From Candidatus Poseidonia sp. (GTDB lineage Archaea > Thermoplasmatota > Poseidoniia > Poseidoniales > Poseidoniaceae), in assembly GCA_030828165.1 (NCBI GenBank), contig JAURDA010000007.1, positions 1 to 57,415 on the forward strand: a stretch of DNA of 57,415 bases, in the 5' to 3' direction. The position numbers and the translations under genes are program-made. Below the pieces are notes generated by a model. That model was not told the origin of the DNA and did not search any database. It was given only the letters and a program-made list of their open reading frames with translations. Numbering within the stretch: position 1 is the stretch's first letter; every line of letters begins with the position of its first letter. Shown here one piece after another: positions 46,330 to 54,633 of the stretch.

Positions 46330-47034
46330 ATGTCCATGCCTCGAAAAGCCATGCAGGAATTAGGCTTTCAGGCCTGTTGTCTACGGTGCGATGCGGGCGA
46401 TACGCCCGGCCTCGCCCGCTGCGCCGCATGCATTCAACACCATCGCACCGTACGTGAGGTCTTGGCATCTGCCCCACCCGATGACCCGCTGTTCCAACTC
46501 GCCAAGGAGATCATGGCCATGGCCGCCTCCCCCCAACGGTACAGCCACGACGAGACCCACGGCGAATCGCTGGTGGAACAAGAGCGCTTAGCAGGGGCCT
46601 TGGTCCCTGGGCGCCCAAAACCAACCGAAGAAGACGTCTTTTCATCCTTTGAAGCGCAACGAACAGCAACCAAGGCAAACGTTCTCCGAGACGTCGGCAA
46701 TCAAAACCCATGGAGCAGGTCTGGGATTGAGGCCAACGATGCAAGAGAGATTGGAGAAGCGACCCTGTTGGTGGACGGTTCGGTGGAGGCTTCGTACGGT
46801 GCCCGAACCGTCCCGAGCAAGCCCATTCAGTCGGTCGATCGTAGCGACCGTTTAGGAGAAGATACGGCACTTACCGACCGCGTGCACGCAGCGGCAACCA
46901 CCGTAGCTCAGGATGAGACGGCGGCGGAAATTTTCGAAGACTTGGCCTTCAAGGAACGGCAACAAGCACGTAAAAAATTGAAATCTGCGATGGACGACAT
47001 CAAAAAACTCGTTGAGGACGATTTGGAGTTTTGA
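46330..47034 (+). CDS. Unknown protein with N-terminal cysteine-pair motif
   Basis: A 234-residue soluble protein. Near the N-terminus C-x2-C-x9-C-x2-C (CLRCDAGDTPGLARCAAC) followed by HH suggests a zinc finger. The C-terminal part is helical and charged (ERQQARKKLKSAMDDIKKLVEDDLEF), likely a coiled coil. The middle is low-complexity and acidic. No family was recognised. It is convergent with alaX, with one base between stops. Confidence 0.65.
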   Translation: MSMPRKAMQELGFQACCLRCDAGDTPGLARCAACIQHHRTVREVLASAPPDDPLFQLAKEIMAMAASPQRYSHDETHGESLVEQERLAGALVPGRPKPTEEDVFSSFEAQRTATKANVLRDVGNQNPWSRSGIEANDAREIGEATLLVDGSVEASYGARTVPSKPIQSVDRSDRLGEDTALTDRVHAAATTVAQDETAAEIFEDLAFKERQQARKKLKSAMDDIKKLVEDDLEF

Positions 47035-47035
47035 G

Positions 47036-47797
47036 TCACAACACGGCGTCGTTGAATGTTCGCGGTGAAAACGCCTCTTCCAAGCGGTAGGAGAATCGTT
47101 GCGTTCCTTTCCCCTTGGATTTCTTTCCAAGGACCTCAACGTGCCCGAGTTCTGCAAGGTTCGAGACGTGGGTTCCCGCACAAGGGCACATGTCAATTTG
47201 GTCACCGATTTGAATCACGCGAAGTTCCCTCACGCTTTCGGGCAGCAAATCCATGTTGGTGCGGTCTGGAGGCATGATGGCGTTCATGGCTTCACGGGTC
47301 ATCACCGATTCGGAAACCTGCAGGCCTTCATCGATGCGCTGGTTGGTTGCTTGAATCAATTGCTCCAGCATGACGTCATCAAAAGCGATGGGATTGAAAT
47401 CGATGCGGGAACGGTCGGCGTGAATCTGGTTACCAACCGTTCGAACGCCGTTGAACAATTCGTAGGCGAGGCCGCTGACGAGGTGTTGGGCCGTATGCAT
47501 CCGCATGTGGGCGTACCGGGTCTCCCAATCGATGGTCCCGCGAACTTCGTCGCCGACCTCCAATTGGTGGTCGGCGCTCACCGTGTGATGCACCGCTTGC
47601 CGTCCCCGAACCTCCGACACCTCCACGTGACCGTTTGGCCCCTCGAGGGTTCCCGTATCCCAGTGCTGGCCGCCTCCCAGTGGATAGAAGAGTGTCCGGT
47701 CAAGCACGATGTTGAAGCCCTCGATCGCCGTTACGGTCGCATCAAATCGGCGATGATAGCCGTGCTCGAGGTCTTCGAGGTACAATTTGACCGTCAT
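47036..47797 (-). CDS. alaX: AlaX-type alanyl-tRNA editing protein
   Basis: A 253-residue trans-editing enzyme that removes serine or glycine from mischarged tRNA-Ala. Zinc ligands are visible: His101 and His105 in MRMHTAQHL, and Cys/His in MCPCAGTHV (Cys204 or 206, His210). The N-terminal beta domain (TLFYPLGGGQHWDTG) marks the longer AlaX-II/M type. ATG 47797 fits the family start. Confidence 0.9.
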   Translation of the reverse strand: MTVKLYLEDLEHGYHRRFDATVTAIEGFNIVLDRTLFYPLGGGQHWDTGTLEGPNGHVEVSEVRGRQAVHHTVSADHQLEVGDEVRGTIDWETRYAHMRMHTAQHLVSGLAYELFNGVRTVGNQIHADRSRIDFNPIAFDDVMLEQLIQATNQRIDEGLQVSESVMTREAMNAIMPPDRTNMDLLPESVRELRVIQIGDQIDMCPCAGTHVSNLAELGHVEVLGKKSKGKGTQRFSYRLEEAFSPRTFNDAVL

Positions 47798-47833
47798 GAA
47801 TAGACCGAACGGAGGGGTCGCCAAGAGGTTTGC

Positions 47834-48910
47834 TCACTCCGGGACGGCGTGCCCCGGGCCGAAATCCTCCAGGAGGCCGGCGTGTTTCTCATCGGAGCCG
47901 TCAATGACAATGGCGGGGGTTTTCCATGCGATGGCGAGGGCGACGGTCGAGTCCCAGAGGGCTCGTAAAAAGCCGACTTCTTCGTACTCCCAACCTCGTT
48001 CTTCGGCATACTCCTTCACGATAGGGGCCGCCTTTGGGAGATTGAAATGGGAAAGAGCCGGAAGGAGGTGGTGTTCGATTTGATAGTCAAGTCCAACGAA
48101 GAAAAACGATCCGACCGGTCCGAGCTTGATGCGGCGCCCGGTTTCAATTTGCAAACGCCAATTTTCGTCGTATTCCATGACGATGGGGCGTCCAGCGTGC
48201 CCGACGATGAAAATCGCCGTCAAGTAGACGCCGACGCTTGCCCATAGCAGCACATAGAAGCCGACCGTTACTTGCCAGGTAAGTCCGAGCATGATCGGAA
48301 GAACCAACCAAAGGAAAAAGTGAGCGAGAAGCAAACCCGCATCGAGCAACCACATTTTGTTGAACCGGTTCTTCTTGGCAACAAACGGCGCCTTGATGAT
48401 GTATTTGATGCCGTCATATCGCATCAAGTGACCTACAAGTGGCGTGATGATGGGCCAGAAAATGTAGGCTTGGATGTATTTTTGAAAGAAGCGTCGAACC
48501 CGTCCGCTCGTCACGTATTCCTCTTGAGAAAACGTGAGGGGCCACGAATAGATGTCGGGGTCTTTGTCGATCACGTTTGGGTGTGCGTGGTGTTTCATGT
48601 TGTGCTTTTCTCGCCAGTAATTCATTGACAATCCAGAGAACAGTGGAAACGCCAGGGAGGCAAGGGTGAGGTTTCCTGCTTTGCTTTTGCAGGCCGAGGA
48701 ATGAACGCCTTCGTGGCCGATCATGGCGATGGTGGTGGTGAGTAAGCCGGTGAGCGGGAGCAACAGCAACCCCCATTTGAGAGGGAGGGCGATGTGCGCG
48801 GCATACAGGCCGCCGACAACGGCGAGCAAGATGATGATTTTCGTCCAAGATTTGGCCGTGGGCTTGTCCAAAAGGCCTTTTTCCTGCAGCTTTTTCCGCA
48901 AATCTGCCAT
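47834..48910 (-). CDS. Membrane fatty acid desaturase
   Basis: A 358-residue di-iron membrane enzyme. The three histidine boxes are present: GHEGVHSSA, EKHNMKHHAHPN and QIEHHLLPALSH. Hydrophobic pairs flank them. There is no fused cytochrome b5 domain, so an external electron donor is needed; the ferredoxin encoded upstream on the same strand is a candidate. The substrate is uncertain because archaeal lipids are isoprenoid-based. ATG 48910 (MADLRKKLQEKG) was preferred; an in-frame ATG at 48925 adds five residues. Confidence 0.88.
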   Translation of the reverse strand: MADLRKKLQEKGLLDKPTAKSWTKIIILLAVVGGLYAAHIALPLKWGLLLLPLTGLLTTTIAMIGHEGVHSSACKSKAGNLTLASLAFPLFSGLSMNYWREKHNMKHHAHPNVIDKDPDIYSWPLTFSQEEYVTSGRVRRFFQKYIQAYIFWPIITPLVGHLMRYDGIKYIIKAPFVAKKNRFNKMWLLDAGLLLAHFFLWLVLPIMLGLTWQVTVGFYVLLWASVGVYLTAIFIVGHAGRPIVMEYDENWRLQIETGRRIKLGPVGSFFFVGLDYQIEHHLLPALSHFNLPKAAPIVKEYAEERGWEYEEVGFLRALWDSTVALAIAWKTPAIVIDGSDEKHAGLLEDFGPGHAVPE

Positions 48911-49014
48911 CGGATGTGCTCCCATCTGCGTCACCAACGCACGAGGCGTTCCGGTTGGCGCTAACAAGTGGAGACTAAGAAAGTGGTGTTTCCAAGCACA
49001 CCAAATAGTCCTGT

Positions 49015-49734
49015 TCACACAAGTTTTTGCAAAAAGGAACGGACACGACCAACGGCAGCGTCAAACGTGAGATCCTCGAGCGAACAGGGAAGATTTGCTT
49101 CATAGGTTTCAACAAAGCCTCGCTCGGGAATCCATGATGGTTTTTCAGCCCACCATAATTCGGCGAGACCGTCGCTTCGATGCAATTCCAACGCTGCATT
49201 GGGTGCTTGCTTTGCGTCGGCTTGCAAGAGCAACGCCCCATACCATGGCTGGAGGGGTTCGCTTCGGTACTCAATACGGTGTTCAGGTTTTACCTGATGC
49301 TCGAGACCGCCTGGTCTTGAACCACCGAACTTGGTGAAGTCAACAATACGATTGAGAACGACTTCGGAGGGGAACGAACGCTCTCCTGCTGTGAGGTCAA
49401 CTTTGAACCCCTTAGGGTTGGAGGTGGTGTTGAGGACACGGGTTCTTGGAAAGCAGTTCACGCCTTTCTTAGTTGCTTGATGAGAAAGAAATTTCATCGC
49501 CCATTCCATACGAAAGGCCCATCCATGCTCATTTTCGTGAAGCGTCAAAAAATCACGTTGTTCTTTCGATAACCAATTTCCGAGAACTTCCAAATCGATC
49601 AGCCATCCTGGATACTGAACCGGCATCCCAAGTTCTGCATCGATTTCAAACAAGAAAACTTCGTGCTCATGTTTCCGAAGTTCGAGAGCGAGCAAGAGAC
49701 TTTCAAGTGTAGCACCAAGAAGTCCGATGTTCAT
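49015..49734 (-). CDS. Rossmann-type (FAD-dependent oxidoreductase-like) protein
   Basis: A 239-residue protein that starts MNIGLLGATLESLLLALELR followed by HEVFLFEIDAELG, a beta-alpha-beta dinucleotide fold with an atypical glycine pattern (GLLGATLE). The rest is unassigned; a conserved-looking NRIVDFTKFGG and WYGALLL occur. It lies 17 bases after the ferredoxin gene and about 100 bases before the desaturase gene on the same strand, so the three may form an electron-transfer unit. GC content here is lower than in the surrounding genes. Confidence 0.65.
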   Translation of the reverse strand: MNIGLLGATLESLLLALELRKHEHEVFLFEIDAELGMPVQYPGWLIDLEVLGNWLSKEQRDFLTLHENEHGWAFRMEWAMKFLSHQATKKGVNCFPRTRVLNTTSNPKGFKVDLTAGERSFPSEVVLNRIVDFTKFGGSRPGGLEHQVKPEHRIEYRSEPLQPWYGALLLQADAKQAPNAALELHRSDGLAELWWAEKPSWIPERGFVETYEANLPCSLEDLTFDAAVGRVRSFLQKLV

Positions 49735-49751
49735 AGCAGACCCTTCCATTT

Positions 49752-49958
49752 TTATTCAACTTCGTGAGGCTTTAATTCCAGGGCGAAAACAGGGCATGAT
49801 GGAATGCATAATCGACAATGGGTGCAATGTTCTTCATCCACGTAGACCATTCGATTTGTCAAAGTTAGAATGTCCACTGGACATAATGCAATGCACGCGC
49901 CGCAACCAAAACACCGATCTTCGTCAACGGTGAACCGGTGGTTTTGGAGTCGGCCCAT
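49752..49958 (-). CDS. Ferredoxin with two [4Fe-4S] motifs
   Basis: A 68-residue protein with two cluster motifs: CFGCGACIALCPVD and CTHCRLCIPSCPVF, both C-x2-C-x2-C-x3-C-P. It is a typical small bacterial-type ferredoxin and would carry electrons at low potential. It is the first gene of a minus-strand group that continues with the Rossmann-type protein and probably the desaturase. Confidence 0.9.
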   Translation of the reverse strand: MGRLQNHRFTVDEDRCFGCGACIALCPVDILTLTNRMVYVDEEHCTHCRLCIPSCPVFALELKPHEVE

Positions 49959-50277
49959 GACCTTTGGAATGAATCCCTATTCATGGAGACTTCGTTTTCC
50001 AAAGGAACATGTTGACGTCTTTCAACGAAGTGAGGATGGGGATATGAATAGACCCCTTCATTTCCATTGGAGATATTTTGAACCTTGCAATTCAGAACGG
50101 GAGAAGGGAGAGAGAGATTCAGAACGGAAAAAACCCGTTGGATATGGTCGCGAGTAGTTAATCAAGTTTAGGAAAAGAAAAATTGAACTTTCAAGTCGAT
50201 GAAGATCGAATACCTCTCCAATGGAAGCAAGGGGGTCTGACCCACATCTTCATGAGAGGTCACACAAACCCAAAGAC
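49959..50277. other. AT-rich divergent intergenic region
   Basis: 319 bases between the ferredoxin and beta-CASP genes with visibly lower GC than average (23 of 60 bases in 50041-50100). ATTCAGAACGG is repeated at 50090-50100 and 50117-50127. AACGG-N7-CCGTT can form a small hairpin at 50123-50139. Two TATA-like stretches occur (AGATATTTTG near 50071 and AGTTAATC near 50157). A 66-codon plus-strand frame from ATG 49957 is open but unsupported. Confidence 0.5.
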
Positions 50278-51594
50278 ATGGTCCTTTATGCTCCAGGCCG
50301 AACGAGTTCGTATCCAGAAGACCCTCCATCATCCGGCTTGCGTTTCCATTACCTTGGCGGCGGTGATGAAGTTGGGAACGTAGGAATTGTTCTTGAAGAT
50401 GCCAACGGTACTCGAATTCTTCTCGATTATGGTTTGGCTCCAACTTCGCCACCACGTTATCCTTCAGAAGCTCCACCCGTTCACGATGCTGTTATCACCC
50501 ATTCTCATATCGATCATCTTGGAATGGCACCATGGCTTTGTGCGCACCACCGAACACGATTGCACGGCACTTCGATTACAGCCCAACTTTCCGAGATGAT
50601 GTGGCATGATTGTTACAAAGTAAGTTCCATCGAAAAATACCCTCTGGCTTGGGATAAACGAGACATTGATACTGCCTTGGACTCATGGTATGTCCATGAT
50701 TTTGGAACATCATGGAAACATCACGATTGGACAATGACCTTGCATCCCGCAGGTCATATTCCGGGTGCGGCGATGCTTCACATTGAATTGCCCTTCACCA
50801 GCGTCCTCATGACGGGCGATTTCGATACACGTGATTCCCCTCTCGTCTCAGGAGCAAAGCCGGTTCGTGCAGACGTATTGTTCGTCGAAGGAACCTACGG
50901 AGGGCGTGATCATCCCGAAAAAGCGGTGGAGATACAACGTTTCATCGATGCCGTTGAACGCGTGGTGAAGGCCGGAGGCAAAGTCCTCATCCCCGCCTTT
51001 GCAAACGGACGAACTCAAGACGTCGTTATGCTTCTCCATCAGCATCTTCCTTGGCTCGATGTTCACGTTGACGGAATGGGAAAACGGGTCGCGAAAACCC
51101 ACCTTGAACACGCCTCTACCCTGCGAGACGGAAGCGCTTTGGAGCGGGCCTGGCGATGGGCAAAACAAGTATCAAGCAAATCCGACAAGAAGAAAGCCCT
51201 TGCCGGAGACGTCATTGTGACAACCTCGGGAATGCTCGACGGCGGCCCAGCCCTTTGGTACCTTAACCGCCTACGTCACGATGCGAAAAACGCTGTGTTC
51301 TTCACCGGATATCAAGCCCGTGACACGGGCGGGCGCGGGTTGTTGGATACCGGGCGTGTCGAAATCTACGGAACCCCCGTTCACATTGATCTGGAACTCC
51401 TCCAATTCTCTTTTTCAACCCACGCAGGCCACCAAGAAATTCTTGATTTTGCAAAGGCCTGCGAAGCGAAGCATGTGATCGTTTACCACACGGATCCGAA
51501 CCATGCACGACCCCCGCTGGTTACGGCCCTTGAAGCACAAGGGCATACCGTTCATCAACCAGTCAACGGTGAATCGTACGTCCTTGACTTTTGA
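50278..51594 (+). CDS. Beta-CASP metallo-beta-lactamase RNA nuclease
   Basis: A 438-residue nuclease of the CPSF73/RNase J group. The catalytic motif is THSHIDHLG (His75, His77, Asp79, His80), later ligands are in LHPAGHIPGAA and LMTGDFDTRD, and beta-CASP motifs include VLIPAFANGRTQDVVMLLH and FSTHAGHQEI. It lacks the KH domains of the archaeal aCPSF1 type, so it resembles the shorter aCPSF2-like proteins. It would process or degrade RNA. ATG 50278 was chosen; ATG 50221 would add 19 residues. Confidence 0.9.
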   Translation: MVLYAPGRTSSYPEDPPSSGLRFHYLGGGDEVGNVGIVLEDANGTRILLDYGLAPTSPPRYPSEAPPVHDAVITHSHIDHLGMAPWLCAHHRTRLHGTSITAQLSEMMWHDCYKVSSIEKYPLAWDKRDIDTALDSWYVHDFGTSWKHHDWTMTLHPAGHIPGAAMLHIELPFTSVLMTGDFDTRDSPLVSGAKPVRADVLFVEGTYGGRDHPEKAVEIQRFIDAVERVVKAGGKVLIPAFANGRTQDVVMLLHQHLPWLDVHVDGMGKRVAKTHLEHASTLRDGSALERAWRWAKQVSSKSDKKKALAGDVIVTTSGMLDGGPALWYLNRLRHDAKNAVFFTGYQARDTGGRGLLDTGRVEIYGTPVHIDLELLQFSFSTHAGHQEILDFAKACEAKHVIVYHTDPNHARPPLVTALEAQGHTVHQPVNGESYVLDF

Positions 51595-51648
51595 TGTCAG
51601 GAAGCGAAGTCATTGAATACATCCACGCATAGGGACAGGACGAGTCCC

Positions 51649-51942
51649 ATGGCGAGGAAAGCACCATCCGGCGGCAAGAAAGGAAAGAAGAAGCGCAAGA
51701 TGCGGCTTTCCCTCAAGCAATCCAAGATGAACACAGCCGCCGACAAATACAGCGACTCGCTCGGCTGGTCGCAAGATGTAGGCCGAACCTTGGCTGACGC
51801 ACCCGCCCCAAAGGGCCCCGAGACACTGAAAGTGCAATGCGATATGTGCGGTTCAATGCTCAAGATTCCAAAACCAAAGCGCTCCAAATACACCGTTACG
51901 TGCACGTACCCCGAGTGCGGCCACGAAATGAAATTTGATTGA
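51649..51942 (+). CDS. Small zinc-ribbon protein with basic tail
   Basis: A 97-residue protein with a strongly basic N-terminus (ARKAPSGGKKGKKKRKMRL) and a C-terminal zinc ribbon VQCDMCGSML...TCTYPECGHEM, with C-x2-C and C-x4-C pairs. Such proteins usually bind nucleic acid or ribosomes. ATG 51649 was preferred to 51613. It ends one base before the tupA start codon. Confidence 0.7.
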   Translation: MARKAPSGGKKGKKKRKMRLSLKQSKMNTAADKYSDSLGWSQDVGRTLADAPAPKGPETLKVQCDMCGSMLKIPKPKRSKYTVTCTYPECGHEMKFD

Positions 51943-51943
51943 A

Positions 51944-52753
51944 ATGGGCCGACGACTCGGCCCTTGTTTTGTTGCGCTTCTGCTCCTTTCAGGATGCCTT
52001 ACCGCCCCGGATGCATCAGCGGATGCCGAATTTCGACTGGGCACCACCACCTCCATGCGCGACTCAGGATTGTTGGATATCTTGGTCGAGGAGTTCGAGT
52101 CCTTGCACGGAATTGACGTGGAATACGTTGCGGTTGGAACGGGTGCAGCCCTCAACCTCGGTGCGAACGGCGATGTCGATGCGCTTATCGTTCATGCGCC
52201 CGACCAAGAAGAAGCCTTCATCGCCCAAGGCCACGGCGTTAACCGAACGCAAATCGCCTGGAACGCCTTTGTCTTGCTCTCGCCCGTCAAACTGCCCGAC
52301 GCCCTTCTTGATGCCTTCACCTTCATTGCGGAGGAAGAACACTGTTTTGTGTCCCGAGGAGACAATTCGGGAACGCACATGAAAGAACAAGCCGTCTGGG
52401 AGCAGGTGGCGAACATAAGTTCCGTTGAACTTGTTCACGACATCAATGGACTCCACCCTGAAGGCGATTGGTATTATTCAATCGGGCAGGGCATGGGGGC
52501 GACCATCAACATGGCAGACGAAAAGCAATGCATCACGCTCACCGATCGAGGAACAGCCCTTCAGTTTCAGCCGAAAATTGACCTCGTTCGGTACGAGTTT
52601 AACGACACCCTTGTCCATAACCCGTACGCCTATCTCCCCGTAACCGGAGGCAACGAAGAAGCCTCAACGCACTTCCTTCACTACCTGCTCAACGAAGGTC
52701 AGCAAACCATCGCCACCTACACCATCAACGGTGAACCGGCGTTCTACGTCTAG
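51944..52753 (+). CDS. tupA: Tungstate ABC transporter substrate-binding lipoprotein (TupA-like)
   Basis: A 269-residue solute-binding protein with lipobox LLLLSGC (Cys18). The mature N-terminus FRLGTTTSMRDSGLLDIL and the segments VGTGAALNLGANGDVDALIVHAPDQEE, FVSRGDNSGTH and LTDRGTALQF are typical of TupA proteins that bind tungstate with very high affinity. Some relatives bind molybdate. Its end overlaps the convergent tupBC gene by four bases. Confidence 0.85.
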   Translation: MGRRLGPCFVALLLLSGCLTAPDASADAEFRLGTTTSMRDSGLLDILVEEFESLHGIDVEYVAVGTGAALNLGANGDVDALIVHAPDQEEAFIAQGHGVNRTQIAWNAFVLLSPVKLPDALLDAFTFIAEEEHCFVSRGDNSGTHMKEQAVWEQVANISSVELVHDINGLHPEGDWYYSIGQGMGATINMADEKQCITLTDRGTALQFQPKIDLVRYEFNDTLVHNPYAYLPVTGGNEEASTHFLHYLLNEGQQTIATYTINGEPAFYV

Positions 52754-54084
52754 TCCCGTTGCCCAGGCACCTTGGCCAACATCTGCTTGGCATACTCGTC
52801 GTCGTGGGGCACGATTGCACCGTCTTTGAGCACGAGGATGTGGTCAGCAAGCCGTCTTGCTTGCGAGATGCTGTGGGTGGCCAAGACGATGCAAACACCG
52901 CCCTTTTTCAGCCGCAGGAGCTCGTCTTCGATGGTCTTGACATGCATCCAGCCCAAGTTCGCCGTGCATTCGTCAAGGAGCAGCAAAGACGGCATCAAAC
53001 TCAGTTGCCGAGCAAGCACGAGGCGTTGGCGTTCTCCCCCTGACAAATCCAACGTTGACTGGTCAGCTTTCTCGTCAAGGCCAAACAAGCGGGCGTATCC
53101 GGTGGCCGATGGGGGAAGGTCAGGGAACCATCGCTTGGGGAGCATGAGTTCCGAGCCCACCGTGGACGAGAAGACCACGGGTTGCTGCTGAACATACACG
53201 CAGGCTCGAGGCCCACACACAACATCGTCGGTTTCCAGTCCCGCAAGGCTGCGCAAAAGGGTCGTCTTTCCCGCCCCGGATTCACCAATCACGGCGGTGA
53301 CGGTGCCGGGAGCAAGATTTACCTCGGCCCCCTTCAACAGGTCAACACCGTTTTTGGAGACGGAGCAGGATTTCGTCAATGTACCTTTGAATGCGTGCGG
53401 TTCGGGGAGATCGTCTCCAGCCAAAGCAACCTTGACCAGTTGTCGGCGCGTCTCAACCAAACTTGCAAGACCCACCAAGAGCAAAGAGAGCGCAAGTAAG
53501 AGAACACCGAGCAAACCGGCGACCTCCATGTTGCCTTTCGAGGTTTCAAGCACGATGCTGGTGGTCATTACCCTTGTCTTTCCGGCGATGTTGCCGCCGA
53601 CCATGATGACCGCCCCAACTTCTGCAATCGCCCGCCCGAAAGCGATGACAACGGCATGATAAACACCGTTGCGCGCAAGGCGAATTTCCATCTTTAAGCG
53701 GGTGCGCTCACCAATCCCCAACGTCGACAAGGTATCGCTGTAGGCTTTTCCAACCCCATCAAATGCAGTCCAAGAACCACCCCAGACCAGCGGTAAAATC
53801 AGCAACGTCTGTGCAAAAATCATGGCTTCAACCGTGAACAACAAGTCCAGCGCCCCAAGCGGTCCGGACCTTGACAACATGGAATAGACGAAGACACCCA
53901 CGACGACAGGGGGCAGGCTGTACAATGCCGTCAGCAGGGTCTTGAGGCGACGATACGATGCACGGGATTGACGGGCACACCACGCTCCAAGGGGCACACC
54001 GATCAGGGTTGCCAAGAGGGTGGCCGTTCCGCTGGTGAGGAAGGTGGTTTGAACGGCCTGCCATACAGCGCCGCTATCCACCAT
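52750..54084 (-). CDS. tupBC: Fused tungstate ABC permease-ATPase (TupB-TupC)
   Basis: A 444-residue fusion. Residues 1-225 are a TupB-type permease with about five membrane segments and the coupling loop region GRAIAEVGAVIMVGGN. Residues about 235-444 are a short ABC ATPase with Walker A GESGAGKT (267-274), signature LSGGERQR (347-354), Walker B LLLLDEC (Asp371, Glu372) and switch ATHSIS. In most organisms these are two proteins. It is convergent with tupA. ATG 54084 was chosen; the frame extends upstream without membrane character. Confidence 0.88.
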   Translation of the reverse strand: MVDSGAVWQAVQTTFLTSGTATLLATLIGVPLGAWCARQSRASYRRLKTLLTALYSLPPVVVGVFVYSMLSRSGPLGALDLLFTVEAMIFAQTLLILPLVWGGSWTAFDGVGKAYSDTLSTLGIGERTRLKMEIRLARNGVYHAVVIAFGRAIAEVGAVIMVGGNIAGKTRVMTTSIVLETSKGNMEVAGLLGVLLLALSLLLVGLASLVETRRQLVKVALAGDDLPEPHAFKGTLTKSCSVSKNGVDLLKGAEVNLAPGTVTAVIGESGAGKTTLLRSLAGLETDDVVCGPRACVYVQQQPVVFSSTVGSELMLPKRWFPDLPPSATGYARLFGLDEKADQSTLDLSGGERQRLVLARQLSLMPSLLLLDECTANLGWMHVKTIEDELLRLKKGGVCIVLATHSISQARRLADHILVLKDGAIVPHDDEYAKQMLAKVPGQRD

Positions 54085-54159
54085 GTATCGGCATTGTGGA
54101 GCCCCCCATGAGTTTACCGTTACCATCACCCTCAAGCACGGGTAGCCGTTCGCCGAATC

Positions 54160-54624
54160 ATGGATGGCCACGAGCGCTGGTTGGAACAGTGCTCAAAATT
54201 GGGCTCGACGTTCCCCGCTCGCCGGTACAACGAGGGAACGCGAACGAGCGAGGATGCAGCCCTTCAACTGGGGTGCGACGTCGCCCACATCGCGAAATCC
54301 ATCGTGTTTGAAGGCCCAGAGTCCCCGGTGATCGTCATCACCAGCGGCGCAAACCGGGTCGACCGGAAACGAAAACTCAAGCGGTTGCTCGGGTTCAAGC
54401 CAAGCATGGCTCAAGCGGAATACGTGCTACAACAAACCGGCTATGCCCCCGGTGGGGTGCCGCCGTTCGGCCATCTTTTTCCGTGCACGATGGTGATGGA
54501 CGAAGACCTCTTTCTGTACGAATCCGTTTGGGGCGCAGCCGGATGCGCCGAAACCGTCTTTTCCGCCACACCAAGCGAACTTCAACGCATCACAGGGGCG
54601 CTTGTGGGCGATGTCAAACAATAG
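54160..54624 (+). CDS. YbaK/ProX-type aminoacyl-tRNA deacylase
   Basis: A 154-residue domain that would clear misacylated tRNA such as Cys- or Ala-tRNA-Pro. The family pattern is clear: TSEDAALQLGCDVAHIAKSIVF, VIVITSGANRVDRKRK with the conserved lysine, and GYAPGGVPPFGH. It is followed by moeA after nine bases and starts divergently from tupBC. Confidence 0.88.
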   Translation: MDGHERWLEQCSKLGSTFPARRYNEGTRTSEDAALQLGCDVAHIAKSIVFEGPESPVIVITSGANRVDRKRKLKRLLGFKPSMAQAEYVLQQTGYAPGGVPPFGHLFPCTMVMDEDLFLYESVWGAAGCAETVFSATPSELQRITGALVGDVKQ

Positions 54625-54633
54625 GTGAACAGC

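Noticed and set aside
47099-47803. 234-codon plus-strand frame
   Set aside because: Antisense of alaX, whose zinc motifs are intact.
49957-50157. 66-codon plus-strand frame in the AT-rich gap before the beta-CASP gene
   Set aside because: Protein-like in places, but its ATG overlaps the ferredoxin start on the other strand, with no ribosome site or motif.
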